DNA from: Apostichopus japonicus
Lineage: Eukaryota; Echinodermata; Holothuroidea; Aspidochirotida; Stichopodidae
Direction: 5' to 3'
Assembly (NCBI RefSeq): GCF_037975245.1
Contig: NC_092572.1
Span: 34,313,489-34,377,488, forward strand
Length of the DNA: 64,000 bases
A model generated the notes under the pieces. The model did no database searches and was not told where the DNA came from. It was given only the letters and a program-made list of their open reading frames with translations. Made by a program: the position numbers and the translations under genes. Below, piece by piece: positions 35,954-48,600 of the stretch; position 1 is the stretch's first letter; each line of letters opens with the position of its first letter.

Positions 35954-36667
35954 ATTGCATTCCCTTATGAGAAACGTTACTTTCCTCTCCTGAAAAACGT
36001 TATTTTCTCCCATGTTGTTAGAGGAGGAAACTAACGTTTTTCAAGAGAGGAAACTAACGGATCCGGAAACTAACGGCCCCCATTGCGCTACACTCATAGC
36101 TACATTGATTTTAGTGCACAATTCACAGCGTGTACATAACGCTATTCAGGCCTAACCAATGTAAGTCACACACTAATAGGTCTGATTGTACTACAGTAAC
36201 TATCCTATGTAACACCGAGTAGAGTGATACAATATCGTTCTAGAGAATGTTACGTACCGATCGAGTTCTTGCTGGTTCAATGACTTTCTCTCTTATGTAT
36301 CCTTGCTGCAAAGAAGGTTTTATTTCCGCGGAGCGACGAATTTTCTTGGGTTTTTAGGGCATCGTATGCAATGAGATATGCCGTAACTGTCCCTTCGCGC
36401 AGTATGTACATCTCCTCAGCTGATTTTTGTTTACTGTTTACCTTGCTATTAAAAGTACCTTGTCCGTTATACATATTCACAAGGTTCCTTTTAGTGGGAG
36501 GAGTCTATCGAAGTCAAAGATTCAAAATACGAGCCAGAAAATGTCATATTTTTTGCACTTTTCGGGAATAATTTGAGTTGAAACTTTACAGTTAGCTTAG
36601 TTTACGTCATTGGTATAGTATCCTAGTATTGTAAAATCTCGAGAATCAACGCAAAATGCTGCTTTAA

Positions 36668-37988
36668 GACCAGTGGCACTCACCTCGATCCCCATGAAAA
36701 TCTTGGAACGTCTCGTACTTTCACGATTGCGCCCCCAAATTCTTGATCATGAGGATCCCCTGCAGTTTGCTTACAGGGAAAAGCGCTCTGTGGAAGATGC
36801 AATCTTGTTTTTTGTTGACTCCATGTATAGGCACTTGGACAGTCCTGGTAATTTTGCTAGAGTCCTATTTGTAGATTTTTCATCTGCATTCAACACCATC
36901 CTTCCACACATCTTAGTTGACAAAATGTGTGGTTATGGAATCAACTATAATCTGACAAAGTGGGTGTTGGACAAATAGGACACAAAGAGTATTTGTGAAT
37001 GGCAGAGTTTCTAGCTATATTGTGATGAATACTGGTGCCCCACAAGGTTGTTTTATCACCCGTTCTTTTCACCCTCTATACTTCTGACTGTCGCAGCACA
37101 CAACCCAACACGCATATTGTTAAATTTGCTGACGACACACGCATTTTAGGTCTTATTGAGAAGAATGGTGACGAAACCGGGTATAGGCATGAAATATCCA
37201 CCTTTACGAATTGGTGTGACGAAAACAGATTACAACTGAATGTGTCTAAAACAAAGGAGCTTGTTGTTGATTTCCGGATTAGGGGGCACCAACTAGAGAG
37301 AATTGAAATTAGGAACGAGCCAGTAGAAAAAGTCCATTCTTATAAGTATCTGGGAGTTTCCATTACTGATAAATTGGAGTGGGGTGAACATGTAAATACT
37401 GTTCTGGCCAAAACTAATCAACGTATGTTCTTTCTACGGAAGCTCAATTTATTCAGACTAGACGCCCCTCTCATTTCTTTGTTCTACAATGCGGCCATCG
37501 AGACCATTATTACATTCTGCTTGGCTGCATGGGGTGGCAATACGACTGCTAGAGACATGGCTAAGATGAATACACTTGTTAGAAAAGCGAGGCGAATTTG
37601 CCGGTCTGATGATCTCAGATCAGTAGATGAGTTGCTTGTCAGGGTAACTAAAAGAAATATTATGTCAATTACGTCGTCGGAACATCCTCTAGGAAATCAG
37701 GTTGAGTATAGCAGTCGAACTGACAGGCCAATTGTCATCAGATGCCTGACAGAAAGATACAGAAGTTCGTTCTTGCCAAGGGCCATTCTTAGTCTTGCCA
37801 ACGAGTTTTGTAGGAAATAGTTTTTTTTTCTATATTCCAGTACATGGATATTTATTGTCTTAAGAAATGTATATATTATAAATCGTATGTTTTGATGTAT
37901 TTATGACTGTTTTATGTATGTTATACTGAGATGGAGTGAACTCCAATTCCTTTTATGGCCAATAAAGATTCTTATATCTTATATCTTA
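36668..37988 (+). pseudogene. LINE (CR1/Rex-like) ORF2 fragment, piece 3, to the 3' end
   Basis: It resumes the reverse transcriptase: RPVALTSIPMKILERLV, DPLQFAYREKRSVEDAI, FVDFSSAFNTILP (palm A box) and VKFADDT (FADD, the catalytic box), then the thumb region LKYLGV-type (YKYLGVSITDKL). It stops at TAG 37818-37820. Frameshifts lie at about 36,975 and 37,050, so it is not functional. The 3' UTR ends in AATAAAGATT and short CTTATAT repeats at 37960-37988, as CR1-type elements do. The jockey/CR1 superfamily is secure; the Rex1-like clade is my guess. Confidence 0.9.
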
Positions 37989-38079
37989 AGGACCATTTCC
38001 TACTGTATAGTATTGTGGCTAGCGGCCGACAGTTTTTCTTCGTCCGTGACATTAACCTAAAAGTTTGAGCTCCGCATTG

Positions 38080-41000
38080 CAACGGTATCGCACATTCGAT
38101 TTATCGGTACCGCACATTCGATTTATCGGTACGGCACATTCTAATGAACGGTACCGCACATTCGATTTAACGGTACCACACAGTCTTTTTAACGGTTCCG
38201 CCATTTCGATTGAACAGTACCGCACATTTAATTAACGGTACCGCACATTCCATTAAAGGTACCGAACAATTGATTTAACGCTACCGTACATTCGATTGAA
38301 CGTTAACGCACAATCAATTTACTGGTACCGAACAATCGATTTAACTGTATACTGCACATTCTATTTCACGGTACCGCACATTCGATTTAGCATTAACGCA
38401 CATACGATTTACGGGTACCGCACATTCGATTGAACGGTACCGAACATTCGACTTAACAGTTCCGAGCATTGGATTTAATGGAATCGCACATTCTTCTTAA
38501 CGATATCGCGCATTCCGTTTACTGGTACCGCAAATTAGATACACCGGTGCAGCACCTTCGATTATGAGGTACCGCACATTCGAGTGAACGGTACCGCTCA
38601 TTTTATACCACGTTACCACACTTTGATTTAACGGTCCCGCACATTCGATTTAGTGGTACCGCACATTCAAGTAAAGGTACAGCACAATCGAATAACGGTA
38701 CCCCACAATCGATATAACTGACCGCACATTCGATTGAACGTTAACGCACAATCGATTAAAAGGTACCGGACATTCAATTTAACTGTACCTCACATTCTTT
38801 TTGTCGGTAATGCACATTCTATAACGGTATCGCACATTCTATTTATCGGCATCGCACATTTGATTTAACAGAACCGCACATTCTATTTACCGGTACCAAA
38901 AATTCCAATGTGAGGTACCGTACATTCGATATAACGGTAAGGAACATTCAATTGAACGGTTCCGCCCATTCGATTAAGCCACCACCCATTCGATTAACAG
39001 TACCGCACGTTCAATTGAAGGGTGCCGCAAATTCTATTTAACGGTACCACTCACTCGATTAAACGTTACCGCACATTCTATAGAACGGTACCGCACATAA
39101 GATTTAACGGTTACGCACATTCGATTTGACTGTAGCGCACAATATATTGAACAGTACCGCATATTCGATTCATAGGTACCGCAAATTCAATTTACCGGTA
39201 CCGCACATCCGAGTAAAGGTACCGCACCGCGGTTCCGAGCATTTGATTTAACGGTATCGCACTTTCTCTTTAAAGATATCGCAAATTCCGTTTACCGGTA
39301 CCGCACATTCGAATGTGAGGTACAGCACATTCGGACGTGAGGTACCGCACATTCGATTGAACGATACCGCACATTAGACTTAACGGTACCGCACATTGGA
39401 TTTAATGCTACCGCACATTGGATTTAACGGTCTCGCATATTCTTTTAAAGATACCGCACTATCGATGAACAGTACCCCACAATCGACTTAACGGTACCGC
39501 ACATTCGATTGAACGGGTACAGCACATTCGATTTAACTGTACCGCATATATTCTATTTCACGGTTCCGCACATTCTATTTAACGGTATCGCACATTTCTA
39601 ATTACCGGTACAGCACATTCCATTTCACAGTACGGCACATTCTATTACAAGGTACCGCACATTTGATTTAACTGTAACGCACGTTCGATTTAAAAGTACC
39701 GCATATTCGATTTAAGGGTACATAAAAATCTATTAAACAGAACTGAACATTCGATTTAACGGTTTCGTGAATTCTATTAATTACCGGTTCCTCACATTCG
39801 TATGTGAGGGTCTGCACATTTGATTTAACTGTACCGTACATTCGATAAAATGTTACCGCACATTCGATAAACTGGTACTGCACATTCAATTTAACCGTGT
39901 GCCAATACTCGATTTAACGGTACTGCACAATCTATTCAATGGTCTCGCACATTCGATTTACTGGTACTGCACATACAATTTACGGTACCTCACATTCCAT
40001 TAAAGATATCGCACAATCGAATGAACGATACCACACGATCGATTAACAGGTATCGCACATTCGATTTAACTGTACCGCAAAATCTATTTAAAGGTACCGC
40101 ACATTTCACTTAAGGTACCGGACAATCTTATGAACGGTACCGCATATTCGATGTATAGTTGTACTGCACATCCTATTTCACAGTACCGCACATCCTATTT
40201 CACAGTACCGCACATCCTATTTCACAGTACCGCACATTCTCTTTAACGGTATCGCAAATTCTATTAACCGGTAAAGCACATTCCAATGTGAGGTACCGCA
40301 CATTCGATTGAACGGTATGGCACATTCAATTAAACGGTACAGCCCATTCTTTACCATGATATCGCTCATCTATTTAACGGTATCGCACATTCGGTTTACC
40401 GGTACAGCACCGCCAATTCGATTGAACGCTGCCGCACATTCAATTTTAACGGTCTCGCACATTCGATTGAAGTGTACTGCACGTTCTGTATAACGGTACG
40501 GCAATATCGATTTAACGGTACCGGAAAATCAATCTAACGGTATTGCACATTCTATTTACCGGTACAGCACATTCGATTTACCAGTACCGCACATTTGATT
40601 GATCGTTAGCGCACATTCGATGTAACGGTGTCGCACATTTTATTTAACGATACTGCACATTCTATTAACCGGGACTGCACATTCGATTAACAGTTAGAGC
40701 TAATTCGAATGTGAGGTACCGCACATTCGATTGAACGGCACGACACATTCTATTGAACGGTACCGCACATTCGATCTACCGGTTCTGCACATTCGAATGT
40801 GAGGTACTGCACATTATACTTCACGGTACCGCACATTGTACTTAACGGTGCCGCACATTAGATTAAACGGTAGTGCATGTTCGAAAAGTCACAATCTATT
40901 TAACGTGACCGGTCAATCAATTTAACGGTATCACACATTCTATTTACCGGTACAGCACATTCGATTTACCGGTACGGCACATTCTATTTAACGGGTACTG

Positions 41001-43690
41001 CACATTCTATTTAACGGTACCGGGAAATCAATTTAACGGTATCACACATACTATTTACCGGTACAGCAAATTCTATTAAACGGGTACCGCACATTCCATT
41101 TAACTGTACCTCACATTCTATTGAACCGCACATTTTATTTTACGTTACCGCACATCAAATTTAACGTTACCGCACAATCTATTTAACAGTACTGGACAAT
41201 CGATTTAACGGTATCGCGCATTTTATTTATACCTACCGCACATTTGATTGTGAGGTTCTGCAAGTGTGATTAAACGGGACCGAACAGTCGATTAACAGTA
41301 CTGCACATTGGTTTTAACGTTGTCGCACATTCCTTTAAACGCTATCGCGAGTTCGATTTAACGGTACCGCTCAATCGAATGCGCCGAACAATAGATTTAA
41401 CGGTACAGCACTTTCTATTAAACGTTACCGCACATTCTATTTAACGGTACCGCACATTCGATTTTAAGGTACGGCCATTTCGTTTGAACTGTACTACACA
41501 TTCAATTTACGTTACCGCACGTTCCAATAAAGGTACCGCACATTCGATTGTGAGGTTCTACAAATTTGATGAAACGGGACCGCACAGTCGACCTTATGGT
41601 ACTGCACATTGGTTTTAACGATGTCGAACATTCCTTTAAACGCTATCGCGAATTCAATTAAACGGTACCGCTCAATAGAATGTGCCGAACAGTAGATTTA
41701 ACGGTACAGCTCATTCGATTAAACGGTATCGCACATTCTATTTAACGGTACAGCACAATCGATTCAACAGTACAGCACATTCGAATGTTTGGTACTGCAC
41801 ATTCTATTTAACGGTACCGCACATTCTATGAAATGGTACCACGCATTCAAGTGAACGTTACAGTACAATAGATTGAAAAGTACCGGACAATTTATTTAAC
41901 GGTATCACACATTCTATTTACCAGTACCGCACATTCTATTTAACGGTACCGCACATTCTATTAAAGGTACCGCACACTGGATTAAACGGTACCGCACATT
42001 CTATTGAACAGTACCGAACATAATGTTTAACGGTACTGCACAATCGATTTAATGGTACCGGACAATCGATTTATCGGTATCGCACATTCTATTTCCCAGT
42101 ACCGCACATTTTATTGATCGGTAACGCTCAATCGAATGTGTGGTAAAAAACATTCGAGTTAACGTTACCGCTCATTCTATTTAACGGTTCCGCACAATCG
42201 TTTTAACGGTCCCTCACATTCAATTTACCGGTACCACATATTCAATTAAAGGTACAGCACAATTGAAGGAATCGTACCGCACAATCGTTTCAGCGGCACA
42301 GCATATTCGATGGAACGTTGACGCACAATCAATTTACCGGTACCGGACCTTCGATTTAACTTTTACCGGACTTTCTATTTCACGGTACCGCTGATTCAAT
42401 TTAACGATACCGATAATTCTATTGCACGGTACCGCACATTCGATTCAACGGTACAGCACATTCGAATGTTAGGTACTGCACATTCTATTTACCGGTACAG
42501 CACATTCTATTTGGCGGTACCGCACATTCCATTTAACGGTACCGCACATTCCATTAAACGGTACCGCACATTCCATCAAACGGTACCGCACATTCGAATT
42601 ACCGGTTCGGCACATTCAGTTTACCTGTACCTTAAATTCTATTAAAGGTACCGCACATTCAATTTACCGGTACAGCACATTCGATTTACCAGTACCGCAC
42701 ATTGTACTAAACGGTACCGCACATTCGATTGATCAATACCGCATTTGATTGATCGGTACAGCACATTCTATTTAACGGTGTCGCACATACTATATAACTT
42801 CACTGCACATTGGATTTAACGATATCGCACATTCTATTTACCGTGACAGCACATTATAATGTGAGGTACCGCACATTCGATTGAACAGTACCGCCCATTC
42901 TATACCACGGTACCGCCCATTCGATTTAACGGTATCGCACATTCTATGTAACGATACTGCACATTCAATTAACCGGTACTGCACATTCGATTTACAGTTA
43001 AAGCTAATTCGAATGTGGTGTACTGCACATTCGATTGAACGGTACCACACATTTGATCTACCGGTTGCGCACATTCGAATGTGAGGTACTGCACATTCGA
43101 TTGAACGGTACCGCATATTCGTTTGAAAAAAACTGCAGATTAGATTTAATGGTAAGCAACATTCTACTTAACGGTACAACACCTTCGATTAAACGGTACT
43201 GCAGATTAGATTTAATGGTAAGCAACATTCTACTTAACGGTACAACACCTTCGATTAAACGGTACCGCACAATCTATTTAACGTTACCGGTCAATCAATT
43301 TAACGGTATCACACATTCTATTTATCGGTACGTCACATTCTATTTAACGGTACTGCACATTCGATGTTACGCTACCGAACATTCGATTGAACAGTACCAC
43401 GCGTTCGATTGAACGGTACCGCTCGATCTAATGTGCGGAACCGCACATTCGATTTGACGGTACCGCATATTCGTTCATTCGATGGTGCGGTACTGTTATT
43501 TCGAATGTTCGGTACCGTTCAATGGAATTTGCGTGAATGTGCCGTACCTTTAAATGTAATGAGCTGTACCGCACATTCGATTGAGCAGTACCGTTCAATC
43601 GAACGTGTGGTACTGTTCAATCGAATGTTCGGTAACGTTAAATCGAATGTACGGTACTGTTCAATCGAATGTGCATTACCGCAGAGTTCT
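38080..43690. repeat. 5.6-kb diverged array of GGTACC-containing 21-22 bp units
   Basis: The consensus is about CGGTACCGCACATTCGATTTAA. More than 200 copies are diverged from each other (CGGTATCG, CGGTACAG, TTCTATTT, TTGAAC variants) with frequent 1-3 bp indels. Local multi-unit duplications exist, for example a 66-bp one at about 43,130 and 43,196. Up to about 43,390 units are mostly in one orientation, though CATTCGAATGTGAGGTACC junctions show local flips. After about 43,430 most read as the complement (TTCAATCGAATGTGCGGTAC). ORFs here are artefacts. Confidence 0.95.
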
Positions 43691-44820
43691 GGATGAAAGA
43701 CCAATAATTTGTTGTTCTATGTCAATTATTTCCAACCCAAACTCTATGAGAGGTGACGCAAATACCTCTTTTAGAATCAATAGGAGGAGCAAACTTAATT
43801 TTTATTTATTTCGTTCGTTTATTTCTTTGTTATAGAGATCTGAGATACAATTTTCATGGTTCAGTAACGTATCGGCAAATGAAATGAGGAGGGGTGGCGG
43901 TGAAAGGAGAGCAGCTACGACCTTGAAAGGGATGATATTGCCTCCTATAACTATTGCCTCCTATAACTTATAATAATGCTTGATAAAGATTTTAGCTGCT
44001 GATAGAGTCGACCATGTCAGTGTTGAGAAAAGCTATAAAACAACGTTGGTTGAAAATAGATCAAAATTTGACATTTATATAGATGATTCTAATATTTTGT
44101 ATTTAATATTTGTATTTAATTAAATAAACATTATGTGTGTGTAACACAGTCATGGTGGGGGGGGGGGCGCTAAACACGCAAATACGGCAGTTTCAGAGGA
44201 TCAATAAATACATCAAGTCACTGCGGACTAATCAAAGTCTTTTAGTTGACGAATTTCCAGATCCCCGTGTTCCCAAATCTACTTGCATAAACTCAAAACC
44301 CTATGAATCCTGTATCGGGTGTCGAATTACCGTGTTATTTCCAGCCATTCAGATTAGTCACATGTAGTTAACGTGTTTGACTTAATAAGTATTGTCCCTT
44401 CCTCATTCCAAAAGGTCTGAAAATGTGAATAGGTATTGTTTACTGAAATTTCAGGCTCCTAGTACATGATCGTCTGCATCGAATATAGTTGTAAAGGGAG
44501 ACAACTTACAGCGAGACCTCTCTTGCGAGCATAATCTTAAGCAACCTTTTGTGAATAAGAAGATTTTTCGGAATCCGTTTTTTCTTTTATACTTGCTTCG
44601 AATTCATCGATAGTATCGGGGCATAAACCTATTGTACATTTTCATTTACGTCTTGAAAGGAACCGACATTCTTACTGCTTGCTGCAATGTAAACAAAGAC
44701 ATTGAAGCGTGAGCTTCTTGTTAATAGTCAGGTGGCTTAGCAACTTTAAAGTTACCGGCCGGACAAAAGTACCAAATTTGGCATGGAGTTTCTTTTCGAC
44801 CTATCTATCGATTTTATCAG
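43691..44820. other. Low-copy spacer, no supported gene
   Basis: AT-rich sequence between the GGTACC array and the subtelomere. A poly-G run lies at 44,157-44,167. Short ORFs (for example 44137-44367) show no known domain. Confidence 0.5.
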
Positions 44821-45068
44821 TAGAACCCACTTAATCGGCTCCGATTTTTCAAGATGGCGGCCAAAATCCAAGATGGCCGCCAGAAAAACCTGAAATGTCA
44901 TATATCTGGCTGTAAAAATCATAAATGAACAAATGAGGGTTCAATTCAGGTGTTTCGGGTGTCACTGAAACAGATGATGGTCATGTAACGTTGCTTGGGT
45001 CATCCATTTCCAAGATGGCGGCCAGAATCAAAGATGTCCGCCTGGAAAAAAAGGACATTTCATATATA
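44821..45068. promoter_or_regulatory. AAGATGGCGGC motifs next to the telomeric array
   Basis: AAGATGGCGGC occurs at about 44,853 and 45,013. AAGATGGCCGCC at about 44,871 is an inverted or variant copy. AAGATGGCGGC is the well-known YY1 core motif in animals. Use as a binding site here is inference; the same string is also common in dispersed animal repeats. Confidence 0.4.
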
Positions 45069-48031
45069 TTAGGGTTAGGGTTATGGTTAGGGTTATGGTT
45101 AGGGTTAGGGTTAGGGTTAGGGTTAGGGTTCGCAGGGTTAGGGTTAGGGTTCGCAGGGTTAGGGTTAGGGTTCGCAGGGTTAGGGTTAGGGTTCGCAGGG
45201 TTAGGGTTAGGGTTCGCAGGGTTATTAGGGTTCGCAGGGTTAGGGTTCGGGTTAGGGTTCGGGTTAGGGTTCGGGTTAGGGTTCGGGTTAGGGTTCGGGT
45301 TAGGCTTAGGGTTAGGGTTAGGGTTAGGGTTAGGGTTAGGGTTAGGGTTCGCAGGGTTAGGGTTAGGGTTAGGGTTAGGGTTGTTAGGGTTCGCAGGGTT
45401 AGGGTTAGGGTTCGCAGGGTTAGGGTTCGCAGGGTTAGGGTTAGGGTTAGGGTTAGGGTTGTTAGGGTTAGGGTTAGGGTTAGGGTTAGGGTTAGGGTTA
45501 GGGTTAGGGTTAGGGTTAGGGTTAGGGTTAGGGTTAGGGTTAGGGTTAGGGTTAGGGTTAGGGTTAGGGTTAGGGTTAGGGTTAGGGTTAGGGTTAGGGT
45601 TAGGGTTAGGGTTAGGGTTAGGGTTAGGGTTAGGGTTAGGGTTAGGGTTAGGGTTAGGGTTAGGGTTAGGGTTAGGGTTAGGGTTAGGGTTAGGGTTAGG
45701 GTTAGGGTTAGGGTTAGGGTTAGGGTTAGGGTTAGGGTTAGGGTTAGGGTTAGGGTTAGGGTTAGGGTTAGGGTTAGGGTTAGGGTTAGGGTTAGGGTTA
45801 GGGTTAGGGTTAGGGTTAGGGTTAGGGTTAGGGTTAGGGTTAGGGTTAGGGTTAGGGTTAGGGTTAGGGTTAGGGTTAGGGTTAGGGTTAGGGTTAGGGT
45901 TAGGGTTAGGGTTAGGGTTAGGGTTAGGGTTAGGGTTAGGGTTAGGGTTAGGGTTAGGGTTAGGGTTAGGGTTAGGGTTAGGGTTAGGGTTAGGGTTAGG
46001 GTTAGGGTTAGGGTTAGGGTTAGGGTTAGGGTTAGGGTTAGGGTTAGGGTTAGGGTTAGGGTTAGGGTTAGGGTTAGGGTTAGGGTTAGGGTTAGGGTTA
46101 GGGTTAGGGTTAGGGTTAGGGTTAGGGTTAGGGTTAGGGTTAGGGTTAGGGTTAGGGTTAGGGTTAGGGTTAGGGTTAGGGTTAGGGTTAGGGTTAGGGT
46201 TAGGGTTAGGGTTAGGGTTAGGGTTAGGGTTAGGGTTAGGGTTAGGGTTAGGGTTAGGGTTAGGGTTAGGGTTAGGGTTAGGGTTAGGGTTAGGGTTAGG
46301 GTTAGGGTTAGGGTTAGGGTTAGGGTTAGGGTTAGGGTTAGGGTTAGGGTTAGGGTTAGGGTTAGGGTTAGGGTTAGGGTTAGGGTTAGGGTTAGGGTTA
46401 GGGTTAGGGTTAGGGTTAGGGTTAGGGTTAGGGTTAGGGTTAGGGTTAGGGTTAGGGTTAGGGTTAGGGTTAGGGTTAGGGTTAGGGTTAGGGTTAGGGT
46501 TAGGGTTAGGGTTAGGGTTAGGGTTAGGGTTAGGGTTAGGGTTAGGGTTAGGGTTAGGGTTAGGGTTAGGGTTAGGGTTAGGGTTAGGGTTAGGGTTAGG
46601 GTTAGGGTTAGGGTTAGGGTTAGGGTTAGGGTTAGGGTTAGGGTTAGGGTTAGGGTTAGGGTTAGGGTTAGGGTTAGGGTTAGGGTTAGGGTTAGGGTTA
46701 GGGTTAGGGTTAGGGTTAGGGTTAGGGTTAGGGTTAGGGTTAGGGTTAGGGTTAGGGTTAGGGTTAGGGTTAGGGTTAGGGTTAGGGTTAGGGTTAGGGT
46801 TAGGGTTAGGGTTAGGGTTAGGGTTAGGGTTAGGGTTAGGGTTAGGGTTAGGGTTAGGGTTAGGGTTAGGGTTAGGGTTAGGGTTAGGGTTAGGGTTAGG
46901 GTTAGGGTTAGGGTTAGGGTTAGGGTTAGGGTTAGGGTTAGGGTTAGGGTTAGGGTTAGGGTTAGGGTTAGGGTTAGGGTTAGGGTTAGGGTTAGGGTTA
47001 GGGTTAGGGTTAGGGTTAGGGTTAGGGTTAGGGTTAGGGTTAGGGTTAGGGTTAGGGTTAGGGTTAGGGTTAGGGTTAGGGTTAGGGTTAGGGTTAGGGT
47101 TAGGGTTAGGGTTAGGGTTAGGGTTAGGGTTAGGGTTAGGGTTAGGGTTAGGGTTAGGGTTAGGGTTAGGGTTAGGGTTAGGGTTAGGGTTAGGGTTAGG
47201 GTTAGGGTTAGGGTTAGGGTTAGGGTTAGGGTTAGGGTTAGGGTTAGGGTTAGGGTTAGGGTTAGGGTTAGGGTTAGGGTTAGGGTTAGGGTTAGGGTTA
47301 GGGTTAGGGTTAGGGTTAGGGTTAGGGTTAGGGTTAGGGTTAGGGTTAGGGTTAGGGTTAGGGTTAGGGTTAGGGTTAGGGTTAGGGTTAGGGTTAGGGT
47401 TAGGGTTAGGGTTAGGGTTAGGGTTAGGGTTAGGGTTAGGGTTAGGGTTAGGGTTAGGGTTAGGGTTAGGGTTAGGGTTAGGGTTAGGGTTAGGGTTAGG
47501 GTTAGGGTTAGGGTTAGGGTTAGGGTTAGGGTTAGGGTTAGGGTTAGGGTTAGGGTTAGGGTTAGGGTTAGGGTTAGGGTTAGGGTTAGGGTTAGGGTTA
47601 GGGTTAGGGTTAGGGTTAGGGTTAGGGTTAGGGTTAGGGTTAGGGTTAGGGTTAGGGTTAGGGTTAGGGTTAGGGTTAGGGTTAGGGTTAGGGTTAGGGT
47701 TAGGGTTAGGGTTAGGGTTAGGGTTAGGGTTAGGGTTAGGGTTAGGGTTAGGGTTAGGGTTAGGGTTAGGGTTAGGGTTAGGGTTAGGGTTAGGGTTAGG
47801 GTTAGGGTTAGGGTTAGGGTTAGGGTTAGGGTTAGGGTTAGGGTTAGGGTTAGGGTTAGGGTTAGGGTTAGGGTTAGGGTTAGGGTTAGGGTTAGGGTTA
47901 GGGTTAGGGTTAGGGTTAGGGTTAGGGTTAGGGTTAGGGTTAGGGTTAGGGTTAGGGTTAGGGTTAGGGTTAGGGTTAGGGTTAGGGTTAGGGTTAGGGT
48001 TAGGGTTAGGGTTAGGGTTAGGGTTAGGGTT
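45069..48031 (+). repeat. Interstitial telomeric array (TTAGGG)n, 3.0 kb
   Basis: The first about 400 bp mix TTAGGG with TTATGG, TTCGCAGGG, TTCGGG, TTAGGC and TTGTTAGGG. From about 45,466 to 48,031 the hexamer is perfect for about 427 copies. The + strand is G-rich, as at the right end of a chromosome. The three long frames through it (1042-1090 residues of Leu-Gly, Val-Arg or Asn-Pro repeats) are open only because TTAGGG has no stop in three frames. Confidence 0.98.
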
Positions 48032-48037
48032 CAGACC

Positions 48038-48308
48038 AATGCCCACTTGGGACGTCAGAATGCCCAGTCGGGACGTCAGAATGCCCAGTCGGGACGTCAA
48101 AATGCCCACTCGGGACGTGAAAATGCCCAGTCGGGACGTGAAAAAATTTCTAAGTACAAAATGCCCTATCGGGACGTGAAAATGCCCTTTCGGGACGTGA
48201 GAATGCCCTATCGGGACGTGAGAATGCCCTGTCGGGACGTGAAAGTGCCCAATCGGGACGTGAAAGTGCCCAATCGGGACGTGAAGAAAATGGACAGTCG
48301 GGACGTGA
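48038..48308 (+). repeat. 21-bp GGGACGT minisatellite at the telomere boundary
   Basis: About 12 copies of AATGCCCAGTCGGGACGTGA plus A begin six bases after the last TTAGGG. One 17-bp interruption occurs at about 48,140. The same unit borders the second telomeric array in inverted orientation. Confidence 0.93.
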
Positions 48309-48600
48309 CAAAATATTATAAAAAAAATACTTCCCCGGGGGTGGGGGTGTCGTAATTCATACTTTTAGATACCCCTGCACCCCTTCGACAAATTGGCGTC
48401 ATTTTGGTAAAAATTTGAGGGGGGTGAATTTTTGGGGTGGGGGACCCCACCCCCAGTGCAAAACTTGGGGGGGCATCTTCAAACTTTTTTTACCCTTCCG
48501 TTACATCCTATTGATGACGTCATAAAAATTTCAGCTCATTTGCATATTCGGTTAATTAATTAAAATTCATTAACCGATCTGCCTAACACTAAATTACTCT
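48309..48600. other. Subtelomeric spacer with CCCC/GGGG runs
   Basis: It holds (C)CCCCGGGGGTGGGGGTG and related runs, and TGACGTCA at 48515. No gene. Confidence 0.6.

Larger units (their letters stand above)
34905..36085. mobile_element. MITE with GTTAGTTTCC ends, split by an LTR
   Basis: The left side has repeated GTTAGTTTCCT and AAAACGTTACTTTCCTC motifs. The right side has the inverted set GAGGAAACTAACGTTTTTC and GGAAACTAACGG. The LTR at 35151 lies between them. The exact termini and target duplication were not resolved. Confidence 0.5.
29700..36663. mobile_element. 7.0-kb DNA transposon with TTAA target duplication
   Basis: TTAA flanks both sides (29696-29699, 36664-36667). The ends AGCTGCATTTTGCGTT and AACGCAAAATGCTGCT are inverted copies with one mismatch. 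Removing the element and one TTAA restores the LINE codons AAT GAC TTA AGA CCA GTG. TTAA duplications are typical of piggyBac and Kolobok; the termini do not let me choose. It contains two exons of an unknown protein, two nested MITEs, an LTR and other repeats. No DDE transposase motif was recognised. Confidence 0.85.

Noticed and set aside
38080-43835. ORFs of 60-125 residues such as 43035-43412 and 42838-43116
   Set aside because: They are translations of the GGTACC satellite; both strands give similar repeat peptides.
44981-48355. Three open frames of 1042-1090 residues
   Set aside because: They are TTAGGG repeats read in frames that lack stop codons, with only short non-repeat ends. No protein family.
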